Under the pieces are notes generated by a model that was given only the letters and a program-made list of their open reading frames with translations, made no database searches and was not told where the DNA came from. Source: Clostridium sartagoforme (GTDB taxonomy: Bacteria > Bacillota > Clostridia > Clostridiales > Clostridiaceae). Taken from it: 64,000 bases of DNA. Location of the stretch: the NCBI RefSeq assembly GCF_004794105.1, contig NZ_SRYR01000001.1, positions 1 through 64,000 of the forward strand, read 5' to 3'. Below are positions 8,205-18,000 of the stretch, in pieces (position 1 is the stretch's first letter; each line of letters begins with the position of its first letter). A program made the translations under genes and the position numbers.

Positions 8205-9239
8205 ATGAATAATAAAAACTTACTAGAATTAGGATTAAATGAAGGATACATTAAAGAGGCAAGTATCTATAATGATGATTTTTATTTAGGAAGAGTGTCA
8301 GTACAATACAAAGATATTTATAAAGTATTTACTGAGGAGGGAGAAGTACTTGCAAGGGTATCTGGTAAATTATCATATTCTTCAAATAATACTTTAGATT
8401 ATCCTGTAGTAGGAGATTGGGTATTATTAGATAGAACAGATAATAAAAATGGAGATGCTATAATTCATAAGGTATTGTCTAGGAAAAGTTATTTTTCAAG
8501 GAAGATTGCAGGAAGTAGATTTGATATACAAATAGTTGCTGCAAATATTGATTATATATTTATATGTACAGCTTTAAATAATGATTTTAATATTAATAGG
8601 CTTGAAAGATATATAGCAGTTGCATGGGATAGCATGGCAATACCAGTAATAGTATTAACTAAGTCAGATTTATGTGAAGATATAGATGAAAGACTTAGAG
8701 CAGTTCAGGAAGTTGCTATAGGAATAGAAATATTAGTAACTTCAAGTTTAAATGAAAATGGATATGAGAAAGTCAAAGAATATATAAAAAGTGGAACAAC
8801 CATAGCCTTTATAGGCTCATCAGGAGTAGGTAAATCTACTTTAATAAATAAGATATTAAATAAAGATATATTAAAGACTAATTCAGTAGATGAAAATGAC
8901 AAGGGAAGACATACAACTACCCATAGAGAATTATTTGTGTTAGAAGAGGGTGGTGTAATAATAGATACCCCTGGAATGAGGGAACTTGGATTAATGTCTG
9001 CTGATGTTGATAAATCCTTTAGTAATATTGAAGAATTAGAAAGCCAATGTAAATTTTCAGATTGTACTCATAAAAATGAACCTAAATGTGCTGTAAGAGA
9101 AGCAATTGAAAAGGGAGAATTAGACTTAGATAGATTAGAGAGATATAAGAAGCTCAAAAGAGAAGAAGAGTATAATTTAAAAAAGTCTATGCAGCAAGAG
9201 AAACAAAGAGTAAAGAGCATAATTAGGGGGAAGAGATAA
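8205..9239 (+). CDS. rsgA: Ribosome small subunit-dependent GTPase A
   Basis: Circularly permuted GTPase that checks late 30S subunit assembly; 344 residues. An OB-fold is at about 20-110. Next comes G4 (LTKSD, near 150), then G1 (GSSGVGKST, near 205) and G3 (DTPGM, near 254), the permuted order diagnostic of RsgA/YjeQ. The C-terminal zinc site shows C-x4-C-x-H-x5-C in QCKFSDCTHKNEPKC. The ATG follows GGGAGG. The GNAT gene starts one base after its stop, so the two are co-transcribed. Confidence 0.93.
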   Translation: MNNKNLLELGLNEGYIKEASIYNDDFYLGRVSVQYKDIYKVFTEEGEVLARVSGKLSYSSNNTLDYPVVGDWVLLDRTDNKNGDAIIHKVLSRKSYFSRKIAGSRFDIQIVAANIDYIFICTALNNDFNINRLERYIAVAWDSMAIPVIVLTKSDLCEDIDERLRAVQEVAIGIEILVTSSLNENGYEKVKEYIKSGTTIAFIGSSGVGKSTLINKILNKDILKTNSVDENDKGRHTTTHRELFVLEEGGVIIDTPGMRELGLMSADVDKSFSNIEELESQCKFSDCTHKNEPKCAVREAIEKGELDLDRLERYKKLKREEEYNLKKSMQQEKQRVKSIIRGKR

Positions 9240-9240
9240 G

Positions 9241-9696
9241 ATGAGTATATATTTAAAAGATATTAATGAAGAGAATTTATTAGAATGTGCACTCTTAACC
9301 ACTAATAAAGAGGGGAAAAATTATGTTTTTGAAGAATTTGTTGCTTCAAATGCTTTTTCTATTGCGCAATCAAAAATTCAAGCGGGTTGGACTGTAAAAG
9401 CAATATATAACGAGGACTTAATGATTGGATTTACTATGTATGGATATTGTAATGAGTATGATTTTTATGAAATATGCAGGTTTATGATAGATCATAAATA
9501 CCAAGGAAAAGGATTTGGAAGAATTTCTTTAAGAAAAATAATTGAAGAGATGAAGGGAAATGAGGATTGCAAGGATATCTATATTTCCTTTGATCCAAAG
9601 AATAATATAGCAAGAAGGCTTTATGAAAGCCTTGGATTTAAGGATACAGGAAAAACTTTAGAAGAAGAATTGTTATTTGAATTAGAAGATAATTAA
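9241..9696 (+). CDS. GNAT-family N-acetyltransferase, possibly polyamine-type
   Basis: Acetyl-CoA-dependent acetyltransferase of 151 residues. The acetyl-CoA loop appears as YQGKGFGRISL (near 87-97) with the C-terminal NNIARRLYESLGF motif. The phrase FTMYGYCNEYDFYEICRFMI resembles Bacillus BltD/PaiA-like spermidine or diamine acetyltransferases, but the substrate cannot be read from sequence. It lies one base after rsgA, behind an AGGGGG site that overlaps the rsgA end, and is followed by a terminator. Confidence 0.8.
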   Translation: MSIYLKDINEENLLECALLTTNKEGKNYVFEEFVASNAFSIAQSKIQAGWTVKAIYNEDLMIGFTMYGYCNEYDFYEICRFMIDHKYQGKGFGRISLRKIIEEMKGNEDCKDIYISFDPKNNIARRLYESLGFKDTGKTLEEELLFELEDN

Positions 9697-9706
9697 TAAT
9701 ATTATG

Positions 9707-9733
9707 AAGAGTTGCTTATGCAACTCTTTTTTA
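9707..9733 (+). terminator. Rho-independent terminator
   Basis: A 9-bp perfect stem (9707-9715 with 9720-9728, loop TTAT) followed by T residues ends the rsgA-GNAT unit. Confidence 0.85.
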
Positions 9734-9841
9734 TAGTAACGAAAAATATTTTAATTATATGGAACCTTTGATTTAAGATAAACGTCTAATTAAGTGAAGG
9801 AAAGTTCACATAGCTATGTTAGATGGGGAAGGAGAGAGGTA

Positions 9842-10405
9842 ATGAACACTTCAAGCATAATACCTATAGGTTTGCTTAGTAAGAGACGCAAGAGAATAGA
9901 TAATAAAAATAGTAAGGTCATACTAGCTATAAATGGAGATAAAGAAGCCTTTAATAGTTTAATTGAGGAAAATATGAAGTCCTTATATATTGTTGCTAGA
10001 GGGATATTAAATAGTGAGTATGATATTGAAGATGCATTTCAAAATACCATAGTTAAGGCTTATGAAAAGATTCCATATTTAAAAAATCAGGAGTACTTTA
10101 AGACTTGGATAACAAGAATTTTGATAAATGAATGTAATAATATAATACGAAGAAATAAGAAGTTTATATATATGGAAGACTCACAAATTAATAATGAAAT
10201 TTATGAAGATAAATATAAGGATTTAGACTTAATTAAAGCAATTGACTCTTTAAGTGAAGATTTAAGGCTAACTACATGGCTATTTTATTTTAATGATATG
10301 TCTATCGAAGAAATAAGTAGCCTTTTAAAGATAGCAAAGGGAACAGTTAAGTCAAGGTTAAGTAGGGCTAGAGAAAAAATATATAATATTATGAGTGAGG
10401 GATAG
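9842..10405 (+). CDS. ECF-type RNA polymerase sigma factor
   Basis: Extracytoplasmic-function sigma factor of 187 residues. Region 2 spans SLYIVARGILNSEYDIEDAF (core and -10 binding). Region 4 carries the helix-turn-helix ISSLLKIAKGTVKSRLSRAR (-35 binding). The frame is open upstream to 9794, but GGAAGGAGAGAG directly precedes the ATG at 9842, which is the natural start. The next gene, two bases on, encodes a membrane protein with the layout of an anti-sigma factor, so the pair probably forms a signal-responsive switch. Bacillus SigV/SigX are distant analogues. Confidence 0.88.
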   Translation: MNTSSIIPIGLLSKRRKRIDNKNSKVILAINGDKEAFNSLIEENMKSLYIVARGILNSEYDIEDAFQNTIVKAYEKIPYLKNQEYFKTWITRILINECNNIIRRNKKFIYMEDSQINNEIYEDKYKDLDLIKAIDSLSEDLRLTTWLFYFNDMSIEEISSLLKIAKGTVKSRLSRAREKIYNIMSEG

Positions 10406-10407
10406 TC

Positions 10408-11862
10408 ATGAATAATTATAATGAAGATAAGTTTAATGAAATTTTAAAACATAAAGCAAAGCAAGAAAATATACAAGCTCCAGAGAGCTTAAAAAAGAAT
10501 GTGTTAAATACATTAAATAAATTACCTGATAGGAAAGTTAAAAGAAAAGGTAGATTAAGTAAAGTATCTGGTTTAGTGGCTGGATTAATTGTATGTTTAT
10601 TAACATTTAATGTATTTATGCCAGCCTATGCAGAAAGTTTACCAGTGATAGGACCTACATTTAAAGAAATTAATGAGGCTATAGGAATTGGAGATAAGTA
10701 TATAAAAGGTTCTAAAGATGTAGATATTACTAAAAAATATAAAGATACTACTATGACAATTAATAATATTTACTATGATGGGGTAGAGCTTGCTATAGCA
10801 TATGAACTAAAGTCAGAAAGTGGATTTGATGATAAACCAATAATATTCCCTATAATAAGAAGTGGATTTAAGGGGATTCAATATGATAATGAAGAAAACA
10901 ATGGAGAATTCATAGATGATAATACTTATGTAGGATTGGCATCTTATTCATTTACTAATGATAAGTTACCTGATAAAGCTAAAATAGAATTTATAGTTAA
11001 TGATTTATATGGAAATTGGGTTGGATATTATCCTAAAAAGTTAGATTTTAAATTTTCTATAGACTCTAAAGATATGGGAAAAGAAGTCTATACTATAAAT
11101 AAAGATATTAAATATGGTGAAGAATCCTTTAAGATTAGAGAGGTAATAAAAAGTAAGTTAAATACTGTTGTATATGTTGATATCTATAATGAGCTTAGTA
11201 AAGCAAATAAATATTATCAAGGTGATTATCTTAAAGAGTATAATTTTGAATTTATAGCATTGGATGATAAGGGGATTCCATTAAATAATAAGGGGATGGA
11301 GTTTTCTGGTGTCTTTAAAGCAAAAAAATCATTAATAGGGACTAGTATATTTAGATTTGATAAGATATCAGAAGAAACAAAATCAATAACTCTTATACCT
11401 ATTATTAGTAATAGTAATCGTATGTCTATTACTAATAATACAATTGAAAATGTAAAATATACTATAGAAAAAATAAATGAAGATAATGAGACATTAGTAA
11501 AATCAAGCTCAGAAGAAGAATATATTATAAATGATATTGATTTCCAAGAAGATAAAACAGTAGTAAATTTAAAAGCTAAAAAATATTTAAGAACTTTGGA
11601 AGACATTCATATTTCTATTTGGGATGAAGAGAAATTAGATAAATATAATAGTTCAAATAAAGGTCAAGAAGACGAATGGTATAAAGGAACAACTGATATA
11701 GAAATTAAAGAGACTAAATTTAATGGATTAGATGATGGATATAATTTCACATTAACATTACCTGCATTAGATAAAAGTAAGGATTATTATATAGCAGCAC
11801 CTAATAGAGATATAAAAGTCTTAGAAAATGAAAAAATAACTATTGATTTATCTAAAAACTAA
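10408..11862 (+). CDS. DUF4179-type membrane anti-sigma factor
   Basis: Probable anti-sigma factor of 484 residues. The N-terminal cytoplasmic part (1-47) has an anti-sigma-like amphipathic segment. One membrane helix follows (about 48-65, VSGLVAGLIVCLLTFNVFM). A large extracellular region then includes a DUF4179-type domain (YKDTTMTINNIYYDGVELAI) and a second beta-rich domain of the DUF5643 kind. It lies two bases after the ECF sigma gene, the usual coupling for a sigma/anti-sigma pair. It would hold the sigma factor at the membrane until an envelope signal arrives; the signal is unknown. Confidence 0.78.
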   Translation: MNNYNEDKFNEILKHKAKQENIQAPESLKKNVLNTLNKLPDRKVKRKGRLSKVSGLVAGLIVCLLTFNVFMPAYAESLPVIGPTFKEINEAIGIGDKYIKGSKDVDITKKYKDTTMTINNIYYDGVELAIAYELKSESGFDDKPIIFPIIRSGFKGIQYDNEENNGEFIDDNTYVGLASYSFTNDKLPDKAKIEFIVNDLYGNWVGYYPKKLDFKFSIDSKDMGKEVYTINKDIKYGEESFKIREVIKSKLNTVVYVDIYNELSKANKYYQGDYLKEYNFEFIALDDKGIPLNNKGMEFSGVFKAKKSLIGTSIFRFDKISEETKSITLIPIISNSNRMSITNNTIENVKYTIEKINEDNETLVKSSSEEEYIINDIDFQEDKTVVNLKAKKYLRTLEDIHISIWDEEKLDKYNSSNKGQEDEWYKGTTDIEIKETKFNGLDDGYNFTLTLPALDKSKDYYIAAPNRDIKVLENEKITIDLSKN

Positions 11863-11900
11863 GGATTATTAAATAATGAAAAAAGTATAGTATTAAACTT

Positions 11901-11955
11901 AAAGAGCTGCCATATAGCAATTTTAAATTACTAATGGGACAGCTCTTTCTATTTA
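11901..11955. terminator. Convergent terminator
   Basis: A 9-bp stem (11901-11909 with 11940-11948) plus an inner CCAT/ATGG pairing lies between the anti-sigma gene and the oppositely oriented DUF445 gene. Confidence 0.7.
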
Positions 11956-11973
11956 GTAAAAATTAAATTTTAT

Positions 11974-12576
11974 TTAAAGAAATATTACTAAAATTCCTTG
12001 AAGAACTCCAATAATGGAACCAAGTACAAGACCTAGGATTTCAATATGTTTTAGTTCTTTTTTAGCAACTTTAATTATTATATCTTCAAGTTTCTCTAAA
12101 TCTAATTCATTTATTTTTTCTTCAATAATTCCTTGAATATTAACATTTTCTTTAGCTTTAATTAATAAATCATCAGTAATTTCACTAATTGCACTAGGAA
12201 CTTCCTTATTTAATATTTCATCAATATAAGGGGAAGCCATCATTCTAAAGGGCATAGGAATAATATTTAGCTTTTCATTTATAATAGCTTTAATTTTTTC
12301 TATTATGTAAGAATTGAAATTTTCACCATTTGAATTATTTAATGCTTGCTCTAATATATCATTCATTGAAAGAAGTTCATTAGAAATTACTTCACCAATA
12401 TTTGCTGCAATTTCTTTTTTTCTCTTAGGAATTAGTCCTAGTATTTCAAAATTTAAAATTGGAATTCTAATAGGTGTAATTGGTCTAAATAAAAGCTTTA
12501 TAGCTAATATATTAGTTATCCACCCAATAAGTCCACCAACAACAGTTAATATTAAAATAGTTATAAGTTTATCCAT
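11974..12576 (-). CDS. DUF445 family membrane protein
   Basis: Protein of 200 residues with a membrane helix at each end: residues 4-30 (ITILILTVVGGLIGWITNIL) and 180-200 (ILGLVLGSIIGVLQGILVIF). Between them lies a long helical region. The N-terminal GWITNILAIKLLFRP is the DUF445 (YheB/YtxM-like) signature. The family is linked to the spore or cell envelope in Bacillus, but its function is not known. A perfect AGGAGG site precedes the ATG on the minus strand. It appears monocistronic. Confidence 0.8.
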   Translation of the reverse strand: MDKLITILILTVVGGLIGWITNILAIKLLFRPITPIRIPILNFEILGLIPKRKKEIAANIGEVISNELLSMNDILEQALNNSNGENFNSYIIEKIKAIINEKLNIIPMPFRMMASPYIDEILNKEVPSAISEITDDLLIKAKENVNIQGIIEEKINELDLEKLEDIIIKVAKKELKHIEILGLVLGSIIGVLQGILVIFL

Positions 12577-13079
12577 AAGTTCCTCCTACATAAGTAATTA
12601 TAATTACCTTATAAAACTCATAGATTATTTTATAATTAAAAGAGAATTATTTCAATATAAAATTGACTATGTAGTACAAGTATTATCCATTAGGGCTTTA
12701 TAATATTTATTAACTTAATATTTTATAGAGTTTAATTTATTTTTTTATTGATTATTTCTTAAGGGATATGTAGCCGTATAAATTAGTACTAACTTTAGGG
12801 TGATTTATATTAGAAAAGTTGTGAAACAAATTAATTAAAGAAAAGGATAACTGTAAGGTAGAAGAAATAAGAATTAATGAATAATAGTACCACCAAGTAT
12901 TAAATAGCAAATGGATGATAAGATTTGCATTGTGGTGTTTAATGCTATATTTAAGGGGTGAATTTCTCAACTTCCTATACATTGTTATAAGAGAATAATG
13001 ATGATATTATTTAAGTGTTAATTATTGGTATAAATAACAAGGGATAAAGGAAACTTATGCTCTTATAAGGGGGAGAATA
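12577..13079. other. Gene-free 503-base spacer with a nested hairpin
   Basis: No gene is supported; a 76-residue minus-strand frame here has no ribosome binding site or family. The one structure seen is at 12889-12936: ACCAC/GTGGT enclosing GCAAAT/ATTTGC. An alternative pairing ATAGCA (12904-12909) with TGCTAT (12943-12948) is also possible. It lies 130-190 bases before the chemoreceptor gene and may be part of its leader. Confidence 0.3.
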
Positions 13080-14786
13080 ATGAGAAGGATAAGAAAAATT
13101 TCACATCAGCTAGCTTTATCTTTCATATTAGTAATCTTATTTATTGTTACAATTTGGATGGTTGGAATAGTAAGTATTAAGATTGTTAATGAAGGTACAG
13201 AAGTATTATACTCTGATAACACTTTAGGGATATCAAACATTTCTAAATTAAGTAATACTCAGCTTGAAATGTATATAAAGATTGAAGATTTATTAAATGC
13301 CAAAAGTGAAGATGAGAAATCAGAAATATTAACTGAATTGGAAGCAATACAGAAAAGTAGTTCTGAAGCAGTTAAGTCTTACGAAGAAGGTATAACTAGG
13401 GAAGAAGATAGAAGGCTTTTCACTGAGTTAGAGAAAAATCTTGAGGAGTATGAGGCTAGAAGAGGTCAGATTATTAAGCTGATAAATGAAAATAAACATG
13501 TTGAAGCAACAGTAATAATGCCAACTTATTATGAACTTATTGATAAGTGTAAATGGAAGATAAATAATCTTATAGATCTTAATAATCAGTGGGCAGAAGA
13601 AGCCTTAAATAAAAATGAAGATACATATTCATATTCTATAAAATTAACAAGTGTAATATTAGCACTAGCATCATTAATTGCAATTCTAATTTCAGTTAGT
13701 ATGACAAGGGGGATAACAGGATCTCTTAATAAGATTTTAGCTCTTGCAAAGAGATTATCAGAATATAATCTTTCTGAAAGAATCGATATTAAATCTAAAA
13801 ATGAATTTAAAGATATTGGTGATGCATTGAATAATGCTCAGGATAATGTAAAGGAACTTATTAAAACTGTAATAAATGGAGCTGAGGATATAACTGCCTC
13901 AAGTGAAGAATTATCAGCCAATATAGAGGAAATGACTGCTCAGCTTGAGGAAATAAATAATTCTACTAATGAAATAACAGCTGTGATAAATGAGTCAAGC
14001 AACACTGCTGAAGAGTTATATTTATCTATATCTACAGTTAAGTCAAATGTAGTAGTTTTAGCAGAGAAAGCTGAAGAGGGAAATGAAAATTCTAAGGCAG
14101 TAAAAACTAGGGCTGGAGAGATAAAAGTCAATACTAAAGGAATTATAGATAGCACTGCCAACGTATATGAAAAGGTAGAGGGAGAAATTATTGCAGCTAT
14201 TGAAAAGGCTAAGGTAATTAATGAAATAGCTACCATGGCAAATACAATTGAGGAAATATCAGAAGAAACTAATCTTTTAGCTCTTAATGCAGCTATAGAA
14301 GCAGCTAGAGCAGGGGAGCATGGCAGAGGATTTAGTGTTGTAGCAGAAGAAGTACGTAACTTGGCTGAAGAATCTAAGAATTCAGTTCACTCAGTAAAGG
14401 AAACTATAGGTGATATTCAAAAAGCATTTTCAAGTATTGATGAAACTAGTAGTAAACTACTAGAATTTATTAATGGGGAAATTATGAAGGAATTCAAGAA
14501 TTTTGTGAATATAGGTACTCAGTATGAAAAAGATGGTGAATTTATTAATGAAATGAGTATTGAAATATCAAATATGAGTAATGAAATAGCTGAAATAGTA
14601 AAGAGTATTAATAATGCTATTAAGAACTTAGTAGAAGTTATGACAACTTCCACGACAAGTGTAGCCTTAGTTAAGGATAATATAAATGATGCTACACATG
14701 AAATAGATCAAATTGCAGTTACAGCTCAAAGTCAGGCTGAATTAGCACAACGATTAAGTGAAGTTGTAGAGAAGTTCCTGGTATAA
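13080..14786 (+). CDS. Methyl-accepting chemotaxis protein
   Basis: Membrane chemoreceptor of 568 residues. TM1 is at about 13-35, a periplasm-facing four-helix-bundle sensor at 36-185 (4HB_MCP type) and TM2 at 188-210. A HAMP domain follows (about 211-265). The long cytoplasmic coiled-coil hairpin has the invariant tip [20 protein letters not shown] near residues 415-434. It would relay an external signal to CheA/CheW and tune flagellar or gliding motility. The ATG follows GGGGGAG. It stands alone, with a strong terminator after it. Confidence 0.93.
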   Translation: MRRIRKISHQLALSFILVILFIVTIWMVGIVSIKIVNEGTEVLYSDNTLGISNISKLSNTQLEMYIKIEDLLNAKSEDEKSEILTELEAIQKSSSEAVKSYEEGITREEDRRLFTELEKNLEEYEARRGQIIKLINENKHVEATVIMPTYYELIDKCKWKINNLIDLNNQWAEEALNKNEDTYSYSIKLTSVILALASLIAILISVSMTRGITGSLNKILALAKRLSEYNLSERIDIKSKNEFKDIGDALNNAQDNVKELIKTVINGAEDITASSEELSANIEEMTAQLEEINNSTNEITAVINESSNTAEELYLSISTVKSNVVVLAEKAEEGNENSKAVKTRAGEIKVNTKGIIDSTANVYEKVEGEIIAAIEKAKVINEIATMANTIEEISEETNLLALNAAIEAARAGEHGRGFSVVAEEVRNLAEESKNSVHSVKETIGDIQKAFSSIDETSSKLLEFINGEIMKEFKNFVNIGTQYEKDGEFINEMSIEISNMSNEIAEIVKSINNAIKNLVEVMTTSTTSVALVKDNINDATHEIDQIAVTAQSQAELAQRLSEVVEKFLV

Positions 14787-14840
14787 GACTTAGGAAGATG
14801 ATAATAAAAATGAAGGAATGAAAAAATGAAAAAATGAAGG

Positions 14841-14875
14841 AAGGAGGTTTTGCTAGCCAAAACCTCCTTTATTCT
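14841..14875 (+). terminator. Terminator after the chemoreceptor gene
   Basis: A perfect 12-bp stem (14841-14852 with 14858-14869, loop of 5) is followed by a T-rich stretch. Confidence 0.8.
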
Positions 14876-14884
14876 AAAGATGCC

Positions 14885-14945
14885 CTTAAATAAAAATCTG
14901 TAAAGATTTCTATTTAAGAGCTTTTCATTCTTTAATTTTTTAATT
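14885..14945. terminator. Second hairpin between convergent genes
   Basis: A perfect 15-bp A/T-rich stem (14885-14899 with 14904-14918, loop GTAA) lies between the chemoreceptor and glnS ends and is followed on the plus strand by T-rich sequence. Confidence 0.6.
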
Positions 14946-14973
14946 CTTTCATTAATAAAATGCTAGCATTTTA

Positions 14974-16638
14974 TTACTTATTAATCTTGAATGAACTCTT
15001 TAGTGATACTATTCTATTAAATACTAACTTATCATCAGTAGTGTATTTAGGGTCAACATTGAAGAATCCGTTTCTAACTAATTGGAATTTATCTTGTGGT
15101 TTTGCTATCTTAGCAGTAGTTTCTTCTATAAATCCTTCTAAAACTTCTAATGAATTAGGATTTATTTGTTCTAAGAAATGCTTACCTTCATTTTCAGGAG
15201 CATCATCTAATATTAATGGCTCATATAGTCTAAATTCAGCTGGTTTTGCAGTTTTTGCATCTACCCAGTGAATAGTTCCTTTTACCTTTCTTCCAGTAAA
15301 TCCAGAACCACTCTTAGTTTCAGGATCATAAGTACAATGTAATTCAACTACATTTCCATTTTCATCTTTTATTACTTCATTACACTTAATAAAGTAAGCT
15401 CCAATTAATCTTACTTCATTACCTGGGAATAATCTAAAGTACTTTTTAACTGGTACTTCCATAAAGTCTTCTTGCTCTACATATATTTCTCTTGAGAATG
15501 GAACTTCTCTAGTTCCTGCTTCTTCATTTTTAGCATTATTTGAAACAGTTAGTATTTCTGTTTGACCTTCTGGATAGTTAGTTATAACAACCTTTAAAGG
15601 TCTCATAATAGCCATAGCTGTATTTGCTTTAAGTTGTAAGTCTTCTCTTATAAAGTATTCAAGCATTTGAGAATCTACAAGAGAGTTAGCCTTTGATACT
15701 CCAATTGCGCTACAGAAGTTTCTAATAGCTTCAGGAGTGTATCCTCTTCTTCTTAATCCAGATACAGTAGGCATTCTTGGATCATCCCATCCATCAACTA
15801 TCTTTTCATCAACTAATTGTTTAAGTTTTCTCTTACTCATAACAGTATTAGTGATATTAAGTCTTGCAAACTCTATTTGTCTTGGAGTGCTTTCCATTTC
15901 ACATTCTTTTACAAACCAATCATAAAGAGGTCTATGATCTTCAAATTCTAAAGTACAGATTGAATGAGTTATTCCTTCAATTGCATCTTCAAGAGGATGT
16001 GCAAAATCATACATAGGATATATGCACCATTTATCTCCAGTATTGTGGTGAGTTGCATGAGCAATTCTATATATAATTGGATCTCTCATATTTATATTTG
16101 GAGAAGACATATCTATTTTTGCTCTTAGAACTTTTTCTCCATCTTTAAATTCACCATTTTTCATTCTTTCTAATAAATCAAGATTCTCTTCTACAGATCT
16201 ATTTCTATAAGGACTTTCTTTTCCAGGTTCAGTTAAAGTTCCTCTATATTCTTTTATTTCATCAGCATTTAAATCACAAACATAAGCTAAGCCTTTTTTA
16301 ATTAGTAACTTTGCTTTATCGTACATGATATCGAAGTAATTAGATGCAAAATAAAGATTATCCCAATTTCCACCAAGCCACTTAACATCTTCTTTTATTG
16401 ATTCAACATACTCTGTATCTTCCTTAGTTGGGTTAGTATCATCGAATCTTAAATTAAATTTACCTTTAAATTCTTCTGCAAGTCCTGAGTTTAATACTAT
16501 TGACTTAGCATGACCTATATGTAAATATCCATTTGGTTCAGGTGGGAAACGAGTTATTATTTCACTATGCTTTTTACTTTCTAAGTCTTCAATTACTATA
16601 TTTCTTATAAAGTTAGATGATATGTTTTCATTTGACAT
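14974..16638 (-). CDS. glnS: Glutaminyl-tRNA synthetase
   Basis: Class Ic aminoacyl-tRNA synthetase that charges tRNA-Gln, 554 residues, the usual length. The HIGH motif appears in [15 protein letters not shown] (residues 32-46) and the KMSKS-type motif as [11 protein letters not shown] (near 265-275). The C-terminal two-barrel anticodon-binding region has [17 protein letters not shown] true GlnRS rather than GluRS is indicated by the YLHIGHAKS and NTVMSKRKL signatures. The start follows GGAGAGGTACTAAT. No T-box leader is seen upstream (16639-16888), so control is probably constitutive. Confidence 0.95.
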   Translation of the reverse strand: MSNENISSNFIRNIVIEDLESKKHSEIITRFPPEPNGYLHIGHAKSIVLNSGLAEEFKGKFNLRFDDTNPTKEDTEYVESIKEDVKWLGGNWDNLYFASNYFDIMYDKAKLLIKKGLAYVCDLNADEIKEYRGTLTEPGKESPYRNRSVEENLDLLERMKNGEFKDGEKVLRAKIDMSSPNINMRDPIIYRIAHATHHNTGDKWCIYPMYDFAHPLEDAIEGITHSICTLEFEDHRPLYDWFVKECEMESTPRQIEFARLNITNTVMSKRKLKQLVDEKIVDGWDDPRMPTVSGLRRRGYTPEAIRNFCSAIGVSKANSLVDSQMLEYFIREDLQLKANTAMAIMRPLKVVITNYPEGQTEILTVSNNAKNEEAGTREVPFSREIYVEQEDFMEVPVKKYFRLFPGNEVRLIGAYFIKCNEVIKDENGNVVELHCTYDPETKSGSGFTGRKVKGTIHWVDAKTAKPAEFRLYEPLILDDAPENEGKHFLEQINPNSLEVLEGFIEETTAKIAKPQDKFQLVRNGFFNVDPKYTTDDKLVFNRIVSLKSSFKINK

Positions 16639-16888
16639 ATTAGTACCTCTCCTAAAAAACTTTTTATTCTTATATATAGTTATATACTATTTTTTACTTT
16701 TAAATCAATTATCAATAAAGTGTTTATTTAATTTTAAACTATGAGTAAGAAAAAATAAAGGTTTGAAGCTAAATTATTCTAATTTGTATAATATTATCTT
16801 TTGAATAAAATGTTATATTTGTAGTAATATGGGTATAATTAATATATAATTAAATTACTAATAATATTTTTGTAAAGGATGGTATTTT

Positions 16889-17770
16889 ATGGGTAGCAAA
16901 GTAAAAAGTTTTTTTGCATCTTTGGGGTATTTAGTATTAAGCTTTGGAATCCAACTTGCAGTTTCATTTGTTGCATCAATAGGTTTAATAATATATCACT
17001 TAGTAACTAATGTTAGCAGCACTGGAGAAAGTTTAGAGGCAGTAGTGGCTGATGTGGATTCAATGGTGAATTTTGTAGTAGGGGCAACTAGTTGGATATT
17101 ATTATTTTCTTCTATAATAACTATACTAGCTTTAATCCTAATTTATAAAATAAAGAAAAGAAAAGTTAAAGAGGAATTATTAATTAATGGTACTAAGCCA
17201 ATTAATTATTTATCTGCATTTTTATTAGGAGCACTTTGTTGGTTCTTTAATTCAGCAGTTTTAACTTTAGTTAGTAGTGCAGGAGTATTAGAAAATCAAT
17301 TTAATAAGACTGATAATATACTTGCACCATTATTGGAGGGATCGCTTATTATAACATTTATTACTGTTGGAATAGTTGCGCCAATTGCTGAAGAATTCCT
17401 ATTTAGGGGAGTAGTATTTAATACATTACAGAAGAGATTTTCATCAGCGTGGACTATTGTAATACAAGGGGTCCTCTTTGGAGTATTTCATTTGAATTTA
17501 GTACAAGGATCCTATGCAACAATTCTAGGAATAGTCTATGGATATGTAACTTATAAAACTAAATCTTTATGGCCAGCTATTATAATGCATATAGTTAATA
17601 ATTCTATGCCTTTCATTATGACCATAATTTTTGGGGATTATAATTTTAGTACAACAGCGTCTCTAATACAAGCTATAGTAGCAGTTATAGGTATGGCAGT
17701 TATATTATTCTTAGTATCTAGAACAAATCCTAAAGTAAGTGAAGAAACTCCACTTGATGTTCAATATTGA
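16889..17770 (+). CDS. CPBP-family intramembrane glutamic endopeptidase
   Basis: Multi-pass membrane protein of 293 residues with about eight hydrophobic helices. The CAAX-protease/bacteriocin-processing (Abi) motifs are all present: EEFLFRG (EExxxR, near 166), FGVFHLN (FxxxH, near 198) and HIVNN (HxxxN, near 231). Such proteins cleave prenylated proteins in eukaryotes; in Firmicutes roles in bacteriocin immunity or membrane-protein turnover are proposed. No bacteriocin gene is adjacent, so its role here is open. An AAAGGATG site precedes the ATG. Confidence 0.88.
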   Translation: MGSKVKSFFASLGYLVLSFGIQLAVSFVASIGLIIYHLVTNVSSTGESLEAVVADVDSMVNFVVGATSWILLFSSIITILALILIYKIKKRKVKEELLINGTKPINYLSAFLLGALCWFFNSAVLTLVSSAGVLENQFNKTDNILAPLLEGSLIITFITVGIVAPIAEEFLFRGVVFNTLQKRFSSAWTIVIQGVLFGVFHLNLVQGSYATILGIVYGYVTYKTKSLWPAIIMHIVNNSMPFIMTIIFGDYNFSTTASLIQAIVAVIGMAVILFLVSRTNPKVSEETPLDVQY

Positions 17771-17774
17771 ATAA

Positions 17775-17905
17775 AAAAATAGAATAGGATAAAATTACAA
17801 TTAATAATGAATAATGAATAATTAATAATGTATAATGAAGGAGAGTACTGTCGCGCAATTAACAATTAAAAATTAATAAAAAACTCCTAAAGGAGTTTTA
17901 ATTCT
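17775..17905. repeat. Dispersed AT-rich intergenic repeat, copy 1
   Basis: The block contains GATAATG/TATAATG-like tracts, the core CGCGCAATTAACAATTAA (near 17852) and an embedded AAACTCCT/AGGAGTTT hairpin (17881-17898) able to act as a terminator. Related blocks lie near 18796, 34800, 42442, 44867 and 46130. Confidence 0.6.
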
Positions 17906-18000
17906 TAATTTGAGCTGATAATATGACAGCACTATGGTTTGGAAGTTAACATTAGAAATTAATTTTAATACGAAAGAAATAAGTTAAGAGGTGACTGCTA

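Noticed and set aside
12752..12982. 76-residue minus-strand frame in the DUF445-chemoreceptor spacer
   Set aside because: No ribosome binding site or recognisable family, and the region looks like a leader.
16639..16888. T-box leader expected before glnS
   Set aside because: No T-box or specifier structure was seen; the spacer is only AT-rich promoter DNA.
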